From a virus: 34,724 bases of DNA. Where the stretch lies: positions 1 to 34,724 of IMG/VR virus record IMGVR_UViG_3300044984_002477; one strand, written 5' to 3'. Shown in pieces: positions 22,309 through 30,143 of this stretch. Position 1 is the stretch's first letter. Each line of letters begins with the position of its first letter. The notes under the pieces are model-generated. The model worked only from the letters and a program-made list of their open reading frames with translations. It was not told the DNA's origin and ran no database searches. The position numbers and the translations under genes were made by a program.

Positions 22309-23328
22309 ATGTCTGAAGATCTGTATAAAATTCTAGGTGTGTCTCGTGATGCATCACAAGATGAAATTAAAAAACAATATCGTAAGTTGGCGATGAAGCA
22401 TCACCCTGATCGGAACAATGGTAATGCAGAATCGGAAGCTATATTTAAAAAACTAAGCACTGCGTATGATACTTTGTCTGATCCTGCTAAAAGATCAGAG
22501 TATGATAATCCTCAACCAGATTTTAATCCATTTGGTGGCGGTTTTGGTGGATTTAATCCATTTGATCATCCAGCGCATCAGCAAGCTCATGAAAATTTAG
22601 ACTTGTTATATGGTATTGATATTACGCTAGAAGAAGCTTACCATGGCACTACTAGAGAAGTTAAGTATAATAAGCGTATTAAGTGCTCTACATGTAATGG
22701 TCAGGGTACTTCTAAACCAAATGAAACTGTTAGATGTAGTTTATGTAAAGGTAGTGGTGTGCATGTAGTTCAAAACGGACCATTTATGCAGCAGAGCATC
22801 TGCCAGCCATGTAAAGGTAGTGGTAAAATTATTCAACATCCATGTGGTAGCTGTGATGGTGAAGGAACTGTTGTTGATAGAGTAACTATCGATATTAATA
22901 TACCAAAAGGATTATCAGGTAATCGATTACAAATACACCACGGTGGACATTGTGGTAAAAACCATACCGGTAATCTGTATATTGATGTTACGATATTACC
23001 GCATCCAAGATTTGATAGAAAAGGTCCGGTTGATCTTGTTTGTCAGATTGACTGCACATACGATACGTTATGCTTAGGTGGAACTGTTCAAGTATCTACC
23101 ATTGATGGTGATATTAACGTTAAAATTGCAGCTGGCACACAAACTGGTAGTGTTGTACGTGTTGCTAAAAAAGGTATGCGTGTAGGTCAGATGACCGGTA
23201 ACTTGTTATGTGTAGTTAGATGTATTATTCCAGCCAATTTAACTGATAAGCAAAAAGAACTAATTCAAGAGCTCGCTAACAGCTTTGAAACTATCGAACT
23301 AAATAGCGAACCAACTACTGCGGAGTAA
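22309..23328 (+). CDS. dnaJ: DnaJ (Hsp40) co-chaperone
   Basis: The protein has 339 residues, shorter than bacterial DnaJ (about 375). It has a J domain at 4-65 with the HPD motif (KHHPDR), then a Gly/Phe-rich linker (NPFGGGFGGFNPFD). Four zinc-finger repeats follow (CSTCNGQG, CSLCKGSG, CQPCKGSG, CGSCDGEG), then the C-terminal substrate-binding domain (NIPKGLSGN, LPHPRFDRKG). All parts needed to stimulate host DnaK are intact. The gene leads the plus-strand cluster with the gp26-like and portal genes, suggesting use in virion protein folding. A complete DnaJ is unusual in a phage, and a GroES-like gene is also present. Confidence 0.95.
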   Translation: MSEDLYKILGVSRDASQDEIKKQYRKLAMKHHPDRNNGNAESEAIFKKLSTAYDTLSDPAKRSEYDNPQPDFNPFGGGFGGFNPFDHPAHQQAHENLDLLYGIDITLEEAYHGTTREVKYNKRIKCSTCNGQGTSKPNETVRCSLCKGSGVHVVQNGPFMQQSICQPCKGSGKIIQHPCGSCDGEGTVVDRVTIDINIPKGLSGNRLQIHHGGHCGKNHTGNLYIDVTILPHPRFDRKGPVDLVCQIDCTYDTLCLGGTVQVSTIDGDINVKIAAGTQTGSVVRVAKKGMRVGQMTGNLLCVVRCIIPANLTDKQKELIQELANSFETIELNSEPTTAE

Positions 23329-23331
23329 CAT

Positions 23332-24117
23332 ATGACAACAAACGTTTTACTAGATCGATTAAAACTACCTGGTGAGGTTGTAAGACTACCATCGTGTGGT
23401 TTATTTTATGCAGATGGAGTGCTTGCGGACGATGTAGTTGATGGAGAGGTAATGGTTTATCCTATGTCTGCGTATGACGACATTAGTATGAAGAATATCT
23501 CAGAGATTATTAATGGTAACGCTATTAATATTGTGTTTGCTAGATGTATACCTCAAATACTTAGACCAGATGAGCTATTTGGTAAAGATGTAGATATGTT
23601 GTTGATAATGTTACGTAAGGTGTCTACAGGGCCTACCATTCGTATATCGTATACACACAATTGCGCTGAAGGTAAAGCACATAAATATACAATTCCATTA
23701 GCTCACATAATTGCTTCATCTAAAACTATTGATCCAACATTAGTTGATACCGATTACACTGTTGCTTTAGATAATGGACAGATTGTAACACTTCAACCTA
23801 TCAAGTTTAAAGATGTTCTTTCTATTATGAAAGACGCAACTGAATATGAGTCGATGTCTAATCTTGAAATTAAAACAAAGATGTTAGAGTCGACTGTAAG
23901 AATGATTAAATCAGTTGATGAGGTTACCGATTTTGATTTAATTAATGAATGGGTTCACGCATTACCTAAAAATGATTTTACCAAGATTACAGATGCAATG
24001 AATAATGGTAAAGACTGGGGACCTAATATGAGGTATCCTATCATTTGCGAAGATTGTGAAGGAGAAGCTGAGGTTGAGGTTCCCCTCAATCCATTAACTT
24101 TTTTTTTGGACTCCTGA
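23332..24117 (+). CDS. 26: gp26-like baseplate hub protein (zero-frame product)
   Basis: The protein has 261 residues. It begins TTNVLLDRLKLPGEVVRLPS and has the layout of the T4 gp26 baseplate-hub family: an N-terminal beta domain (FYADG, MVYPMSAYDDI), a central RPDELFGKDVD segment, and a C-terminal region with C-x2-C and PLNPLTFF (residues about 240-258). T4 gp26 belongs to the hub of the baseplate, where it is needed for assembly. Close spacing after dnaJ (3 bases) and before the portal gene suggests a shared transcript. The last codons run through a nine-T tract, and a long open frame continues in -1 beyond the stop. Confidence 0.65.
   Translation: MTTNVLLDRLKLPGEVVRLPSCGLFYADGVLADDVVDGEVMVYPMSAYDDISMKNISEIINGNAINIVFARCIPQILRPDELFGKDVDMLLIMLRKVSTGPTIRISYTHNCAEGKAHKYTIPLAHIIASSKTIDPTLVDTDYTVALDNGQIVTLQPIKFKDVLSIMKDATEYESMSNLEIKTKMLESTVRMIKSVDEVTDFDLINEWVHALPKNDFTKITDAMNNGKDWGPNMRYPIICEDCEGEAEVEVPLNPLTFFLDS
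24099..24108 (+). promoter_or_regulatory. Slippery site for -1 frameshift
   Basis: Nine T's followed by G read ACT TTT TTT TTG in the zero frame. This provides T-TTT-TTG, on which both tRNAs can re-pair after slipping back by one. The zero-frame stop (TGA at 24115) follows within three codons, as at known phage tail-gene shift sites. Confidence 0.65.
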
Positions 24118-24341
24118 GGTTTAAAGATAGAGCTCAAATAAATCAATATGTTAACCAACTATCACATGAAACTAGTAATATTATTGAACAGATAGTTGAG
24201 TTAACATACTTTATGAGGGGATCGATTCAGTATTATGATATGATGCATATGTCTATCCCGGAGCGTACAGCAGTAAGCGACTTTATTTCAAAAAGGCTTG
24301 AAGTAGAATTAAAGAAACCGTCACCACAAGCAATATATTAA
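24108..24341 (+). CDS. -1 frame extension of the gp26-like gene (gp51-like?)
   Basis: From the T-run, the -1 frame stays open for 77 codons to a TAA ten bases before the portal start. It reads GLLRFKDRAQINQYV, IIEQIVELTYFMRGSIQYYD, MMHMSIPERTAVSDFISKRL and KKPSPQAIY. Composition and the Y-x-M-R-G-S-x-x-Y-x-D-M-M...ER pattern look fully protein-like. No suitable in-frame ATG with a ribosome binding site lies near its beginning; the first ATG is about 35 codons in. The best reading is a 336-residue fusion made by frameshifting, comparable to the G/GT pair of tail-assembly chaperones. Equivalence with T4 gp51, which acts with gp26 in hub assembly, is a guess from gene order. Confidence 0.7.
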   Translation, partial: GLLRFKDRAQINQYVNQLSHETSNIIEQIVELTYFMRGSIQYYDMMHMSIPERTAVSDFISKRLEVELKKPSPQAIY

Positions 24342-24351
24342 TGAGTTAACT

Positions 24352-27336
24352 ATGGGCAAATTTACCGATTTTTACCGTATCGTTTCACCAGCACAGCCAT
24401 CTGTAACGGTAAACGATAACCAAATAATGGATCATGGATATGCATCCACGTCTAACTTTAATTGGTATCAAAAAATTATTCAAGGTAGCTCATCTAGAGT
24501 TTCTCGATATAATGAGTATAATATCATGGATCAAGATGTTGAGATCGCAAGAGCTCTCGATATCGTTGCTGAAGAAATGACACCGAGAAATAATAAGAAT
24601 AATATGCCTCTTGAAATTGATCTTCAGGTTGAAGAAGGTCACGAATCAGATGATACATTAGTTCTTACTATTAGAGCAGCATTACGCCATTGGTGCTCTT
24701 TACATGGCTTTGATAATAATAGATTATTTAAACTATCACGTAATATGGTCAAATACGGTGATTGTTTCTTTAGAAAAACATCTAATTATAAGCAATGGGA
24801 ATGGATTCCAGCTAGTGATATCGCAGGTGCGGTAGTTGATGCTAACGATGTTACTCGCATATTAGGATACCAGGTACGTACAAATTCTAAAACACCAAAC
24901 GCACCTAATATGGCAACATCTAGTTATCGTAGCATATCTAGCAAAGATGAATATGAGATTATTGATGCTGATAAAATGGTTGTGTTCTCTATCAATGATG
25001 ATATGTCTGATAGTGCTCCATTTGGTGAATCAATTTTACGTACTGTATATAAAACTCATAAACAAAAAGAATTATTGGAAGATGCGATTATTATCTATCG
25101 TATTCAACGTGCTCCAGAACGCAGAGTGTTTTATATTGATGTAGGTAAAATGCCGCCTAATAGAATTAAAACATACCTGGAAACTATAAAAAATGAAATG
25201 CGACAAAAACGGATTCCTAGCCAGAGTCCAAATGGTACCAATGCGGTGGATGCGGTGTACAATCCACAATGTTTGGCGTTGGATACTCTTATTCCCCTTA
25301 TGGATGGTAGAACGCTTTCATTATCAGATATTATTGCTGAGATTGATAACGGCAATGAATTGTGGGCCTACTCAGTAGATCCTGAAACTAATACATGCCA
25401 CCCAGGTATTATTTCTTGGGCTGGTGTTACTCGTGTTAATACAAATGTTATTAAGGTTACTCTAAGTAATGGTAACGAAATAATTTGTACACCTGATCAT
25501 AGCGTTCCTGTTAGAGGTGGAGGGTTTGTACCTGCAATATTGTTAACTCCTGATGATGAGTTATTTGAGACATGCACTACTGAAACCGATCTTACTACTG
25601 CACATGCTCAATTTGAACGATATAACCATTGGGATGAATACACCAAAGATTTAACACCAGGTACTATATCAATCGTTAATATTGAAACTGTTACAGAGTT
25701 AATGGATGTAGGTACGCTTACTATCGATCAACACGACTATTACCACGCACATCATACGTTTGCAACAGCATGCGGGTTATTCGTTAAAAATAGCCAGATG
25801 GAAGACATATTCTTGGCTCAAAGAGCAGATGGTGCGGGTTCAAAAGTAGACGTGCTTCAAGGTGGTTGCTTAGACTTAGATACCAAAATTGATTTAATAG
25901 ATAACGAATCTAAAACTCTTAGAGATCTAATTACTGATTACGAAAATGGTATTGAAAATATCACTATTAGTTGCTGCCCATGTAGCGGTAAATTACTACC
26001 CGGTAAAATATCTTGGGCAGGCATTACACATGAAAGCACAGGGGTAGTTGAATTAGTACTAGATAATAATAACAAAATTATTTGTACGCCAGATCACAGG
26101 TTCCCAGTTTGGGGCAAAGGTTTCATACAAGCGTCTGATCTAGCAGATAACGATATTATTATAGGTTATACATCTACTGATACAACTGTTTATTATCATC
26201 CAGAAAAACGCTACATTAAAAGCAAATATTTAATGGACTTACAGAAGCATCATATTAGCGCTTCACAGTTCTATAACGGAACAGTTCATAAGTTAATTCA
26301 AATCATTACTAATGCGTATCAAAATACAGGCTCCGTAAATTTAATACCTGCATGGATACACAATAATGATGCAGCGACGTTTACAACGTTATGTGCTAAC
26401 CTATTACATGAGTCACCTGATGATATTAACGATGATACTTTGCAATTAGTTGCGCAAAATATCGGTTATTCTAATCTTAATCATCTTGTTTCTGATATTC
26501 CTAGATATGGACATAAAGTTGTTTCGTACACCGTTCTAGATGAATTCCGCACTGTTGGTACATTAACTATCGATCAAGAAGAAAAAGATCATGATTTTCA
26601 TACATTTAGCTTAAGTTGTGGTGTATTTACAAAGAATTCACAACTAGGTGAGCAGAACGATCTTGATTATTTCGCTGATAAAGTATTAAGAGGTTTACGA
26701 GTTCCAATTGCATGGATGAAGCCTGGTACAAATAACGCGATATTCAATGATGGTAAGGTCGGTGCAGCTTATATAGAAGAGCAGCAATTTGCTAAATTTG
26801 TTGAGCGTTTGCAAACTTATATAGCTGATACATTAGACGAAGAGTTTAAAACATATTTGTTCCAAAGCAATATTCATGTTGATAACTCATTATTTAAAAT
26901 TAAGTTACCACCTCCATCTAACTATCAAAAATATCAGCAAGCTGAAATGGATAGTGCGTTATTGAATACTATTAGTTCAGCTGACGGGTTACAGTACTTA
27001 TCTAAACGATTCATTTTATCACGATACTTGCAGTTATCTGAAGATGAAATCTTGACTAACGAACAGCTAATCAAGCAAGAAAAAGGCTTAGTACTTAATG
27101 CTGATAAGAACCTTACATCTGTATACGGCGTTCCAAGTGAAGGTGGTATGGGAATGGGCGGTGGTATGGATATGGGCATGGGTGGTGGTATGGATATGGG
27201 CGCTGGTGCTGATATTGGTGGGCCAGGTGATGATACCATTAATATGGGTGGTGCTGGAGCAGCTGGCGCGGGAGATGCTGGTGCGACGGGTGGTGCACTA
27301 CCACCAACTGGAGGAGCATTACCTCCAACTCAATAA
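24352..27336 (+). CDS. 20: Portal vertex protein (gp20) with two inteins
   Basis: The ORF has 994 codons; removing the inteins at 307-480 and 506-762 leaves a 563-residue portal, close to T4 gp20 (524). Extein signatures include SRYNEYNIMDQDVEIARALD near 52, FGESILRTVYKTHKQKELLEDA near 224, YRIQRAPERRVFYIDVGKMP near 249, VYNPQ joined to SQMEDIFLAQRADGAGS, and VLQGG joined to SQLGEQNDLDYF, followed by LRVPIAWM. gp20 forms the dodecameric DNA gate at the head vertex and nucleates prohead assembly. The C-terminus adds a Gly/Met/Ala-rich tail (GGMGMGGGMDMG) absent from T4. Both splicing events are required for an active portal. Confidence 0.92.
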   Translation: MGKFTDFYRIVSPAQPSVTVNDNQIMDHGYASTSNFNWYQKIIQGSSSRVSRYNEYNIMDQDVEIARALDIVAEEMTPRNNKNNMPLEIDLQVEEGHESDDTLVLTIRAALRHWCSLHGFDNNRLFKLSRNMVKYGDCFFRKTSNYKQWEWIPASDIAGAVVDANDVTRILGYQVRTNSKTPNAPNMATSSYRSISSKDEYEIIDADKMVVFSINDDMSDSAPFGESILRTVYKTHKQKELLEDAIIIYRIQRAPERRVFYIDVGKMPPNRIKTYLETIKNEMRQKRIPSQSPNGTNAVDAVYNPQCLALDTLIPLMDGRTLSLSDIIAEIDNGNELWAYSVDPETNTCHPGIISWAGVTRVNTNVIKVTLSNGNEIICTPDHSVPVRGGGFVPAILLTPDDELFETCTTETDLTTAHAQFERYNHWDEYTKDLTPGTISIVNIETVTELMDVGTLTIDQHDYYHAHHTFATACGLFVKNSQMEDIFLAQRADGAGSKVDVLQGGCLDLDTKIDLIDNESKTLRDLITDYENGIENITISCCPCSGKLLPGKISWAGITHESTGVVELVLDNNNKIICTPDHRFPVWGKGFIQASDLADNDIIIGYTSTDTTVYYHPEKRYIKSKYLMDLQKHHISASQFYNGTVHKLIQIITNAYQNTGSVNLIPAWIHNNDAATFTTLCANLLHESPDDINDDTLQLVAQNIGYSNLNHLVSDIPRYGHKVVSYTVLDEFRTVGTLTIDQEEKDHDFHTFSLSCGVFTKNSQLGEQNDLDYFADKVLRGLRVPIAWMKPGTNNAIFNDGKVGAAYIEEQQFAKFVERLQTYIADTLDEEFKTYLFQSNIHVDNSLFKIKLPPPSNYQKYQQAEMDSALLNTISSADGLQYLSKRFILSRYLQLSEDEILTNEQLIKQEKGLVLNADKNLTSVYGVPSEGGMGMGGGMDMGMGGGMDMGAGADIGGPGDDTINMGGAGAAGAGDAGATGGALPPTGGALPPTQ
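25270..25791 (+). other. Portal intein 1 (mini-intein, 174 residues)
   Basis: It begins CLALDTLIPLMDG after YNPQ, has TPDH in block B (residues 380-383) and TLTIDQHDYYHAHHTF in block F, and ends GLFVKN before Ser481. The size leaves no room for a homing endonuclease. The penultimate residue is Lys where His is usual. Confidence 0.9.
25867..26637 (+). other. Portal intein 2 (257 residues), paralogue of intein 1
   Basis: It begins CLDLDTKIDLIDN after VLQGG, has TPDH in block B (579-582) and TLTIDQEEKDHDFHTF in block F, and ends GVFTKN before Ser763. It shares KISWAGIT, KIICTPDH and the VGTLTIDQ end with intein 1. It contains about 85 extra residues (roughly 615-705) without visible LAGLIDADG, HNH or GIY-YIG motifs, possibly a nuclease remnant. 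The penultimate residue is again Lys. Confidence 0.9.
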
Positions 27337-27353
27337 CCGTATCATATTAATAT

Positions 27354-27392
27354 AAAAATGAGGTGCTGTAGTAATATGGCACCTCATTTTTT
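27354..27392 (+). terminator. Terminator after the portal gene
   Basis: The stem ATGAGGTGC (27358-27366) and GCACCTCAT (27379-27387) has a 12-base loop, a run of A's before it and TTTTTT after it, so it could work in both directions. Confidence 0.85.
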
Positions 27393-27408
27393 ATGTGCAA
27401 CATATATT

Positions 27409-27416
27409 GATAAATA
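27409..27416 (+). promoter_or_regulatory. Late-type box GATAAATA before the paralogue cluster
   Basis: GATAAATA ends 31 bases before the ATG at 27447 and directly follows the portal terminator. Confidence 0.6.
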
Positions 27417-27446
27417 GTTATTTAATATGTAACTTAAGTGTAAATT

Positions 27447-27884
27447 ATGGCATTGTTAGATCTCTATAAATTTCATACATCGCCTGAGATATTACCGTAC
27501 TATGATAAACGTAAACTAATTTTTAATGATGACGATAAAAATAAGATTATACAATACGTTGATATCTGGTTAGGTAATTTTTTGGATGATGTACATACTT
27601 ATGACAACGATGGTTCAACTAAAGGTATTTTAAGTCAATTTCTTTTAGATGAAGAGTTTGAATTAGGTGACGTAATCGACGGCGATGATCGAATTTTCAC
27701 TATTGAAATTCAAAATGTTACAGTAGGTCATATATTATTTAATAGAGACTCTATGATTGTATCAGCGGATACTGGATACTATAAAAACCTAAAATACACC
27801 GATGTTACCTTTATTGGTAGAGAGGTCCCAATGATTGATAATATTTTAAATGAACTATTTGACGACATAGCCAAGAGTATATAA
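27447..27884 (+). CDS. Leader-family paralogue 1 (145 residues)
   Basis: Residues 4-18 carry the signature LLDLYKFHTSPEILP, preceded by two extra residues (Met-Ala) not seen in other members. Then come a helix, an acidic centre, a beta segment (IFTIEIQNVTVGHILF) and a C-terminal helix (MIDNILNELFDDIAKSI). The body order, helix, beta sheet with a V-G-x-I strand, closing helix, recurs in several members. It is the first gene after the late promoter and overlaps the next by one base (TAATG). Function is unknown. Confidence 0.7.
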   Translation: MALLDLYKFHTSPEILPYYDKRKLIFNDDDKNKIIQYVDIWLGNFLDDVHTYDNDGSTKGILSQFLLDEEFELGDVIDGDDRIFTIEIQNVTVGHILFNRDSMIVSADTGYYKNLKYTDVTFIGREVPMIDNILNELFDDIAKSI

Positions 27885-28285
27885 TGCTTAATTTATATCA
27901 ATACCATACCAATCCAAGCACACTAATTCAACGAGGGCTACCAGCCAAGCTTGCAGAAGTATTCAGTTATATGCTCATGTACTTTGAACATTATGCTGAA
28001 CGATTCAATGAAGATCCAGATGACAGCGGTGATAGTGTTACGATAAAAACATCAGATGAATCAGATATGTATCGAATAGAATTAGTATTTAAACACAAAG
28101 GTAGCTCAACGTACTCAAAAGCAACTTTTATTTTACTGTTACGAGAAACCGACATAGCAATAGCTGGACGCAACTCCAGTATATATGAAGCTAGACCATA
28201 CACGCAAAATTTGAGAGTGTATGAGGACGGTACATTTGACCGCGATGCAGTTGATGATTTTATTGATGATATACTACACCACTAA
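27884..28285 (+). CDS. Leader-family paralogue 2 (133 residues)
   Basis: The signature is MLNLYQYHTNPSTLIQ. The body has an acidic linker (NEDPDDSGDS), a beta segment (DMYRIELVFKHKG, then ATFILLLRETDIA) and a final acidic helix (DRDAVDDFIDDILHH). It is most similar to the member at 30963 in the segment after the leader (RGLPAKLAEVFSYM against RPLPYSMPDVVDMI). Function is unknown. Confidence 0.68.
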   Translation: MLNLYQYHTNPSTLIQRGLPAKLAEVFSYMLMYFEHYAERFNEDPDDSGDSVTIKTSDESDMYRIELVFKHKGSSTYSKATFILLLRETDIAIAGRNSSIYEARPYTQNLRVYEDGTFDRDAVDDFIDDILHH

Positions 28286-28287
28286 TT

Positions 28288-28878
28288 ATGCTTAATTTAT
28301 ATAAATTTCATACAAATGCGAGTACATTAGATGGTTTTGGTGATGATAATTACGTCTCATTAGCCTTAACCATTATTAATCCTAGCGAGCGTCAGGAAAT
28401 GATTGATAATATTCTAGCAGAACCTAACGGTAAACAGCGACTTGTAAGTAGCATGAAACATGCATTAGCACGCAACAATGGTTCTATATTTAAGATATCT
28501 GATCGTCCATTATGGTTAGGCAATAGCGCGCCTGGTGCGATGTACGTCGCATATGAAAATATACCCATATTAACTATCATGCGCTCAATATGGGGCGATG
28601 GGTTTCTTAAAAAACAAATTAAAAAACTAGATAGTGATATTTTAAAGGTAGTTAAATCAGGTGATTATAATTGCATAGACTTAAGCGCTATCTGGAACAT
28701 ATTAAAACCAGGTGATTTACCTAAAACAGCTAAACTATTAGGTGAGCTGTATAATAAGTTAAGTAGTCGCGAGAGTAATAAGCGGTTATCAGCGCTACCT
28801 AAAGCTGAACAGGATGCGGCTCTAGATGCGTACAAGAATGCACTTATTCAAATATTAGATACAATGCAGAGAATATAA
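28288..28878 (+). CDS. Leader-family paralogue 3 (196 residues, helical body)
   Basis: The signature is MLNLYKFHTNASTLDGFG. After it the protein departs from the others. The body is mostly helical and basic, with LTIINPSERQEMIDNILAEP, a short beta piece (GAMYVAYENIPILTIM) and a long Lys/Ala-rich C-terminal helical part (KRLSALPKAEQDAALDAYKN). It looks like the same leader joined to a different domain. It overlaps the next gene by one base. Confidence 0.65.
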   Translation: MLNLYKFHTNASTLDGFGDDNYVSLALTIINPSERQEMIDNILAEPNGKQRLVSSMKHALARNNGSIFKISDRPLWLGNSAPGAMYVAYENIPILTIMRSIWGDGFLKKQIKKLDSDILKVVKSGDYNCIDLSAIWNILKPGDLPKTAKLLGELYNKLSSRESNKRLSALPKAEQDAALDAYKNALIQILDTMQRI

Positions 28879-29258
28879 TGTTAGATCTCTATAAATTCCA
28901 TACGAACCCTGAATCATTAGATCAACGTATAATTAATCATCAGAGTTTAGATAAAATCTATAATCTTATTAAAGATATGTTTAATATCCTTTATGCAGCA
29001 GCAGATTTTAAACTAGAATGGAAGTATGATACAGTTGGTAATACTGAGCAATATATTGAGCTTACTATGGAGATAGGTGGTGAGTATAAACACGGTATGA
29101 TTAGAATCTTTTATGAAGATGATCAAGCTATGCTTAGAACATCCTTAAATGGTAAAGTATATACTCGAGCGTATGGTTATCTATCTGATAATAGATTTAA
29201 TGATGACGGTGTCTACACCGCCATCCATAGATTTATTAGTGCGTTGAAGAGATCTTAA
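28878..29258 (+). CDS. Leader-family paralogue 4 (126 residues)
   Basis: The signature is MLDLYKFHTNPESLDQ. Its first 30 bases are nearly identical to those of paralogue 1 (TTAGATCTCTATAAATT in both), stronger DNA conservation than codon choice requires. The beta segment reads YIELTMEIGGEYKHGMIRIF and the closing helix YTAIHRFISALKRS. Its stop overlaps that of the convergent minus-strand member by four bases, leaving no terminator between the two arms. Confidence 0.68.
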   Translation: MLDLYKFHTNPESLDQRIINHQSLDKIYNLIKDMFNILYAAADFKLEWKYDTVGNTEQYIELTMEIGGEYKHGMIRIFYEDDQAMLRTSLNGKVYTRAYGYLSDNRFNDDGVYTAIHRFISALKRS

Positions 29259-29710
29259 TCATTAATATCAGCAATAGCTAATGCTCTTAACCCTTTAATT
29301 ATTAGATCTCTTACTATATTTGGTCTTACTTGTAGGTCATGTAACACAGGCTCGCTCTGGCAAAATCTAGAACGTGTTTTATAATGGACGTAATCACCAT
29401 TAATGCTGTTCTCGTAGGTATATAAATGCACTGCAAGCCCAACACCAGCCCAACTATCGGTACCTATTGGTAAAATAGAACATTCCTCGCCTTGTGATGA
29501 TACCCACACATAACACTTATTAAATTGATCTTTAAAGACTTTTGCAATTTCTTTAAACTCATCGGCGATCTCGTCATCGTCAACCATTATATGCTCACGA
29601 ATATAATCGACAGCATCTTCTACTGTATCATAATCGAATTTATATTCAAACGGTCCTTCTGATTGAAGTAATGATAGTGGTTCGGTATGGTAATCATATA
29701 CGTTTAACAT
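29255..29710 (-). CDS. Leader-family paralogue 5 (151 residues)
   Basis: The signature is MLNVYDYHTEPLSLLQ. Then follow an acidic helix region (HIMVDDDEIADEFKEIAK), a beta segment with two Cys (KCYVWVSSQGEECSILPIG) and a final helix (VRDLIIKGLRALAIADIND). It is the last gene of the minus-strand arm and overlaps the previous one by one base (TAATG). Confidence 0.67.
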   Translation of the reverse strand: MLNVYDYHTEPLSLLQSEGPFEYKFDYDTVEDAVDYIREHIMVDDDEIADEFKEIAKVFKDQFNKCYVWVSSQGEECSILPIGTDSWAGVGLAVHLYTYENSINGDYVHYKTRSRFCQSEPVLHDLQVRPNIVRDLIIKGLRALAIADIND

Positions 29711-30141
29711 TAATCCCTCACGTCCGCTAATGCTTTATCTGCTAAGTGATCTAGCGTTTTTTTAATTAATTGATACGTTTGTTCGATTGGATCTTTTGTT
29801 AATTCGTCTGAGCATACACCACGTCGGGTATTATTATAAACTAAGATAACATCTAATGCAAAATCACTTACTGAACGACCTTCATATAATCGTATACGAA
29901 CTGCACAATCACGTCGATCTAAACCTAATGGATATATCCCACACAAATCTCCATCAGCATTACATTTAGATTGAAATTTAGATACTCCAAATGCCTCCAT
30001 AACGTTAGGGAACTTACCAGCTTGCAATTCGCTTAGATAGCGGCTTAAGATCTTGTCAACAATATGATCACGATATTTAAATGATTCATCATATTGCACT
30101 AATGTTTTAGGATCTGTGTGGAACTTATATACGTTTAACAT
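29710..30141 (-). CDS. Leader-family paralogue 6 (143 residues)
   Basis: The signature is MLNVYKFHTDPKTLVQYDES. The beta body contains KCNADGDLCGIYPLGLDRRD, whose C-x-I-x-P-(I/L)-G element is shared with paralogue 5, so these two adjacent genes are probably a recent duplication. The C-terminal helix is TYQLIKKTLDHLADKALADV. Confidence 0.67.
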   Translation of the reverse strand: MLNVYKFHTDPKTLVQYDESFKYRDHIVDKILSRYLSELQAGKFPNVMEAFGVSKFQSKCNADGDLCGIYPLGLDRRDCAVRIRLYEGRSVSDFALDVILVYNNTRRGVCSDELTKDPIEQTYQLIKKTLDHLADKALADVRD

Positions 30142-30143
30142 AA

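Noticed and set aside
24099-24117. The nine-T tract as a simple sequencing error merging two genes
   Set aside because: Homopolymer error remains possible, but the tract sits precisely where a -1 shift joins two convincing frames near a stop, the classic layout of tail-gene frameshifts. Kept as a finding with a stated test.
26934-27239. Minus-strand Pro/Ile-rich frame opposite the portal C-terminus
   Set aside because: Its PPPMPISIPPP repeats are the complement of the Gly/Met-rich portal tail; not an independent gene.
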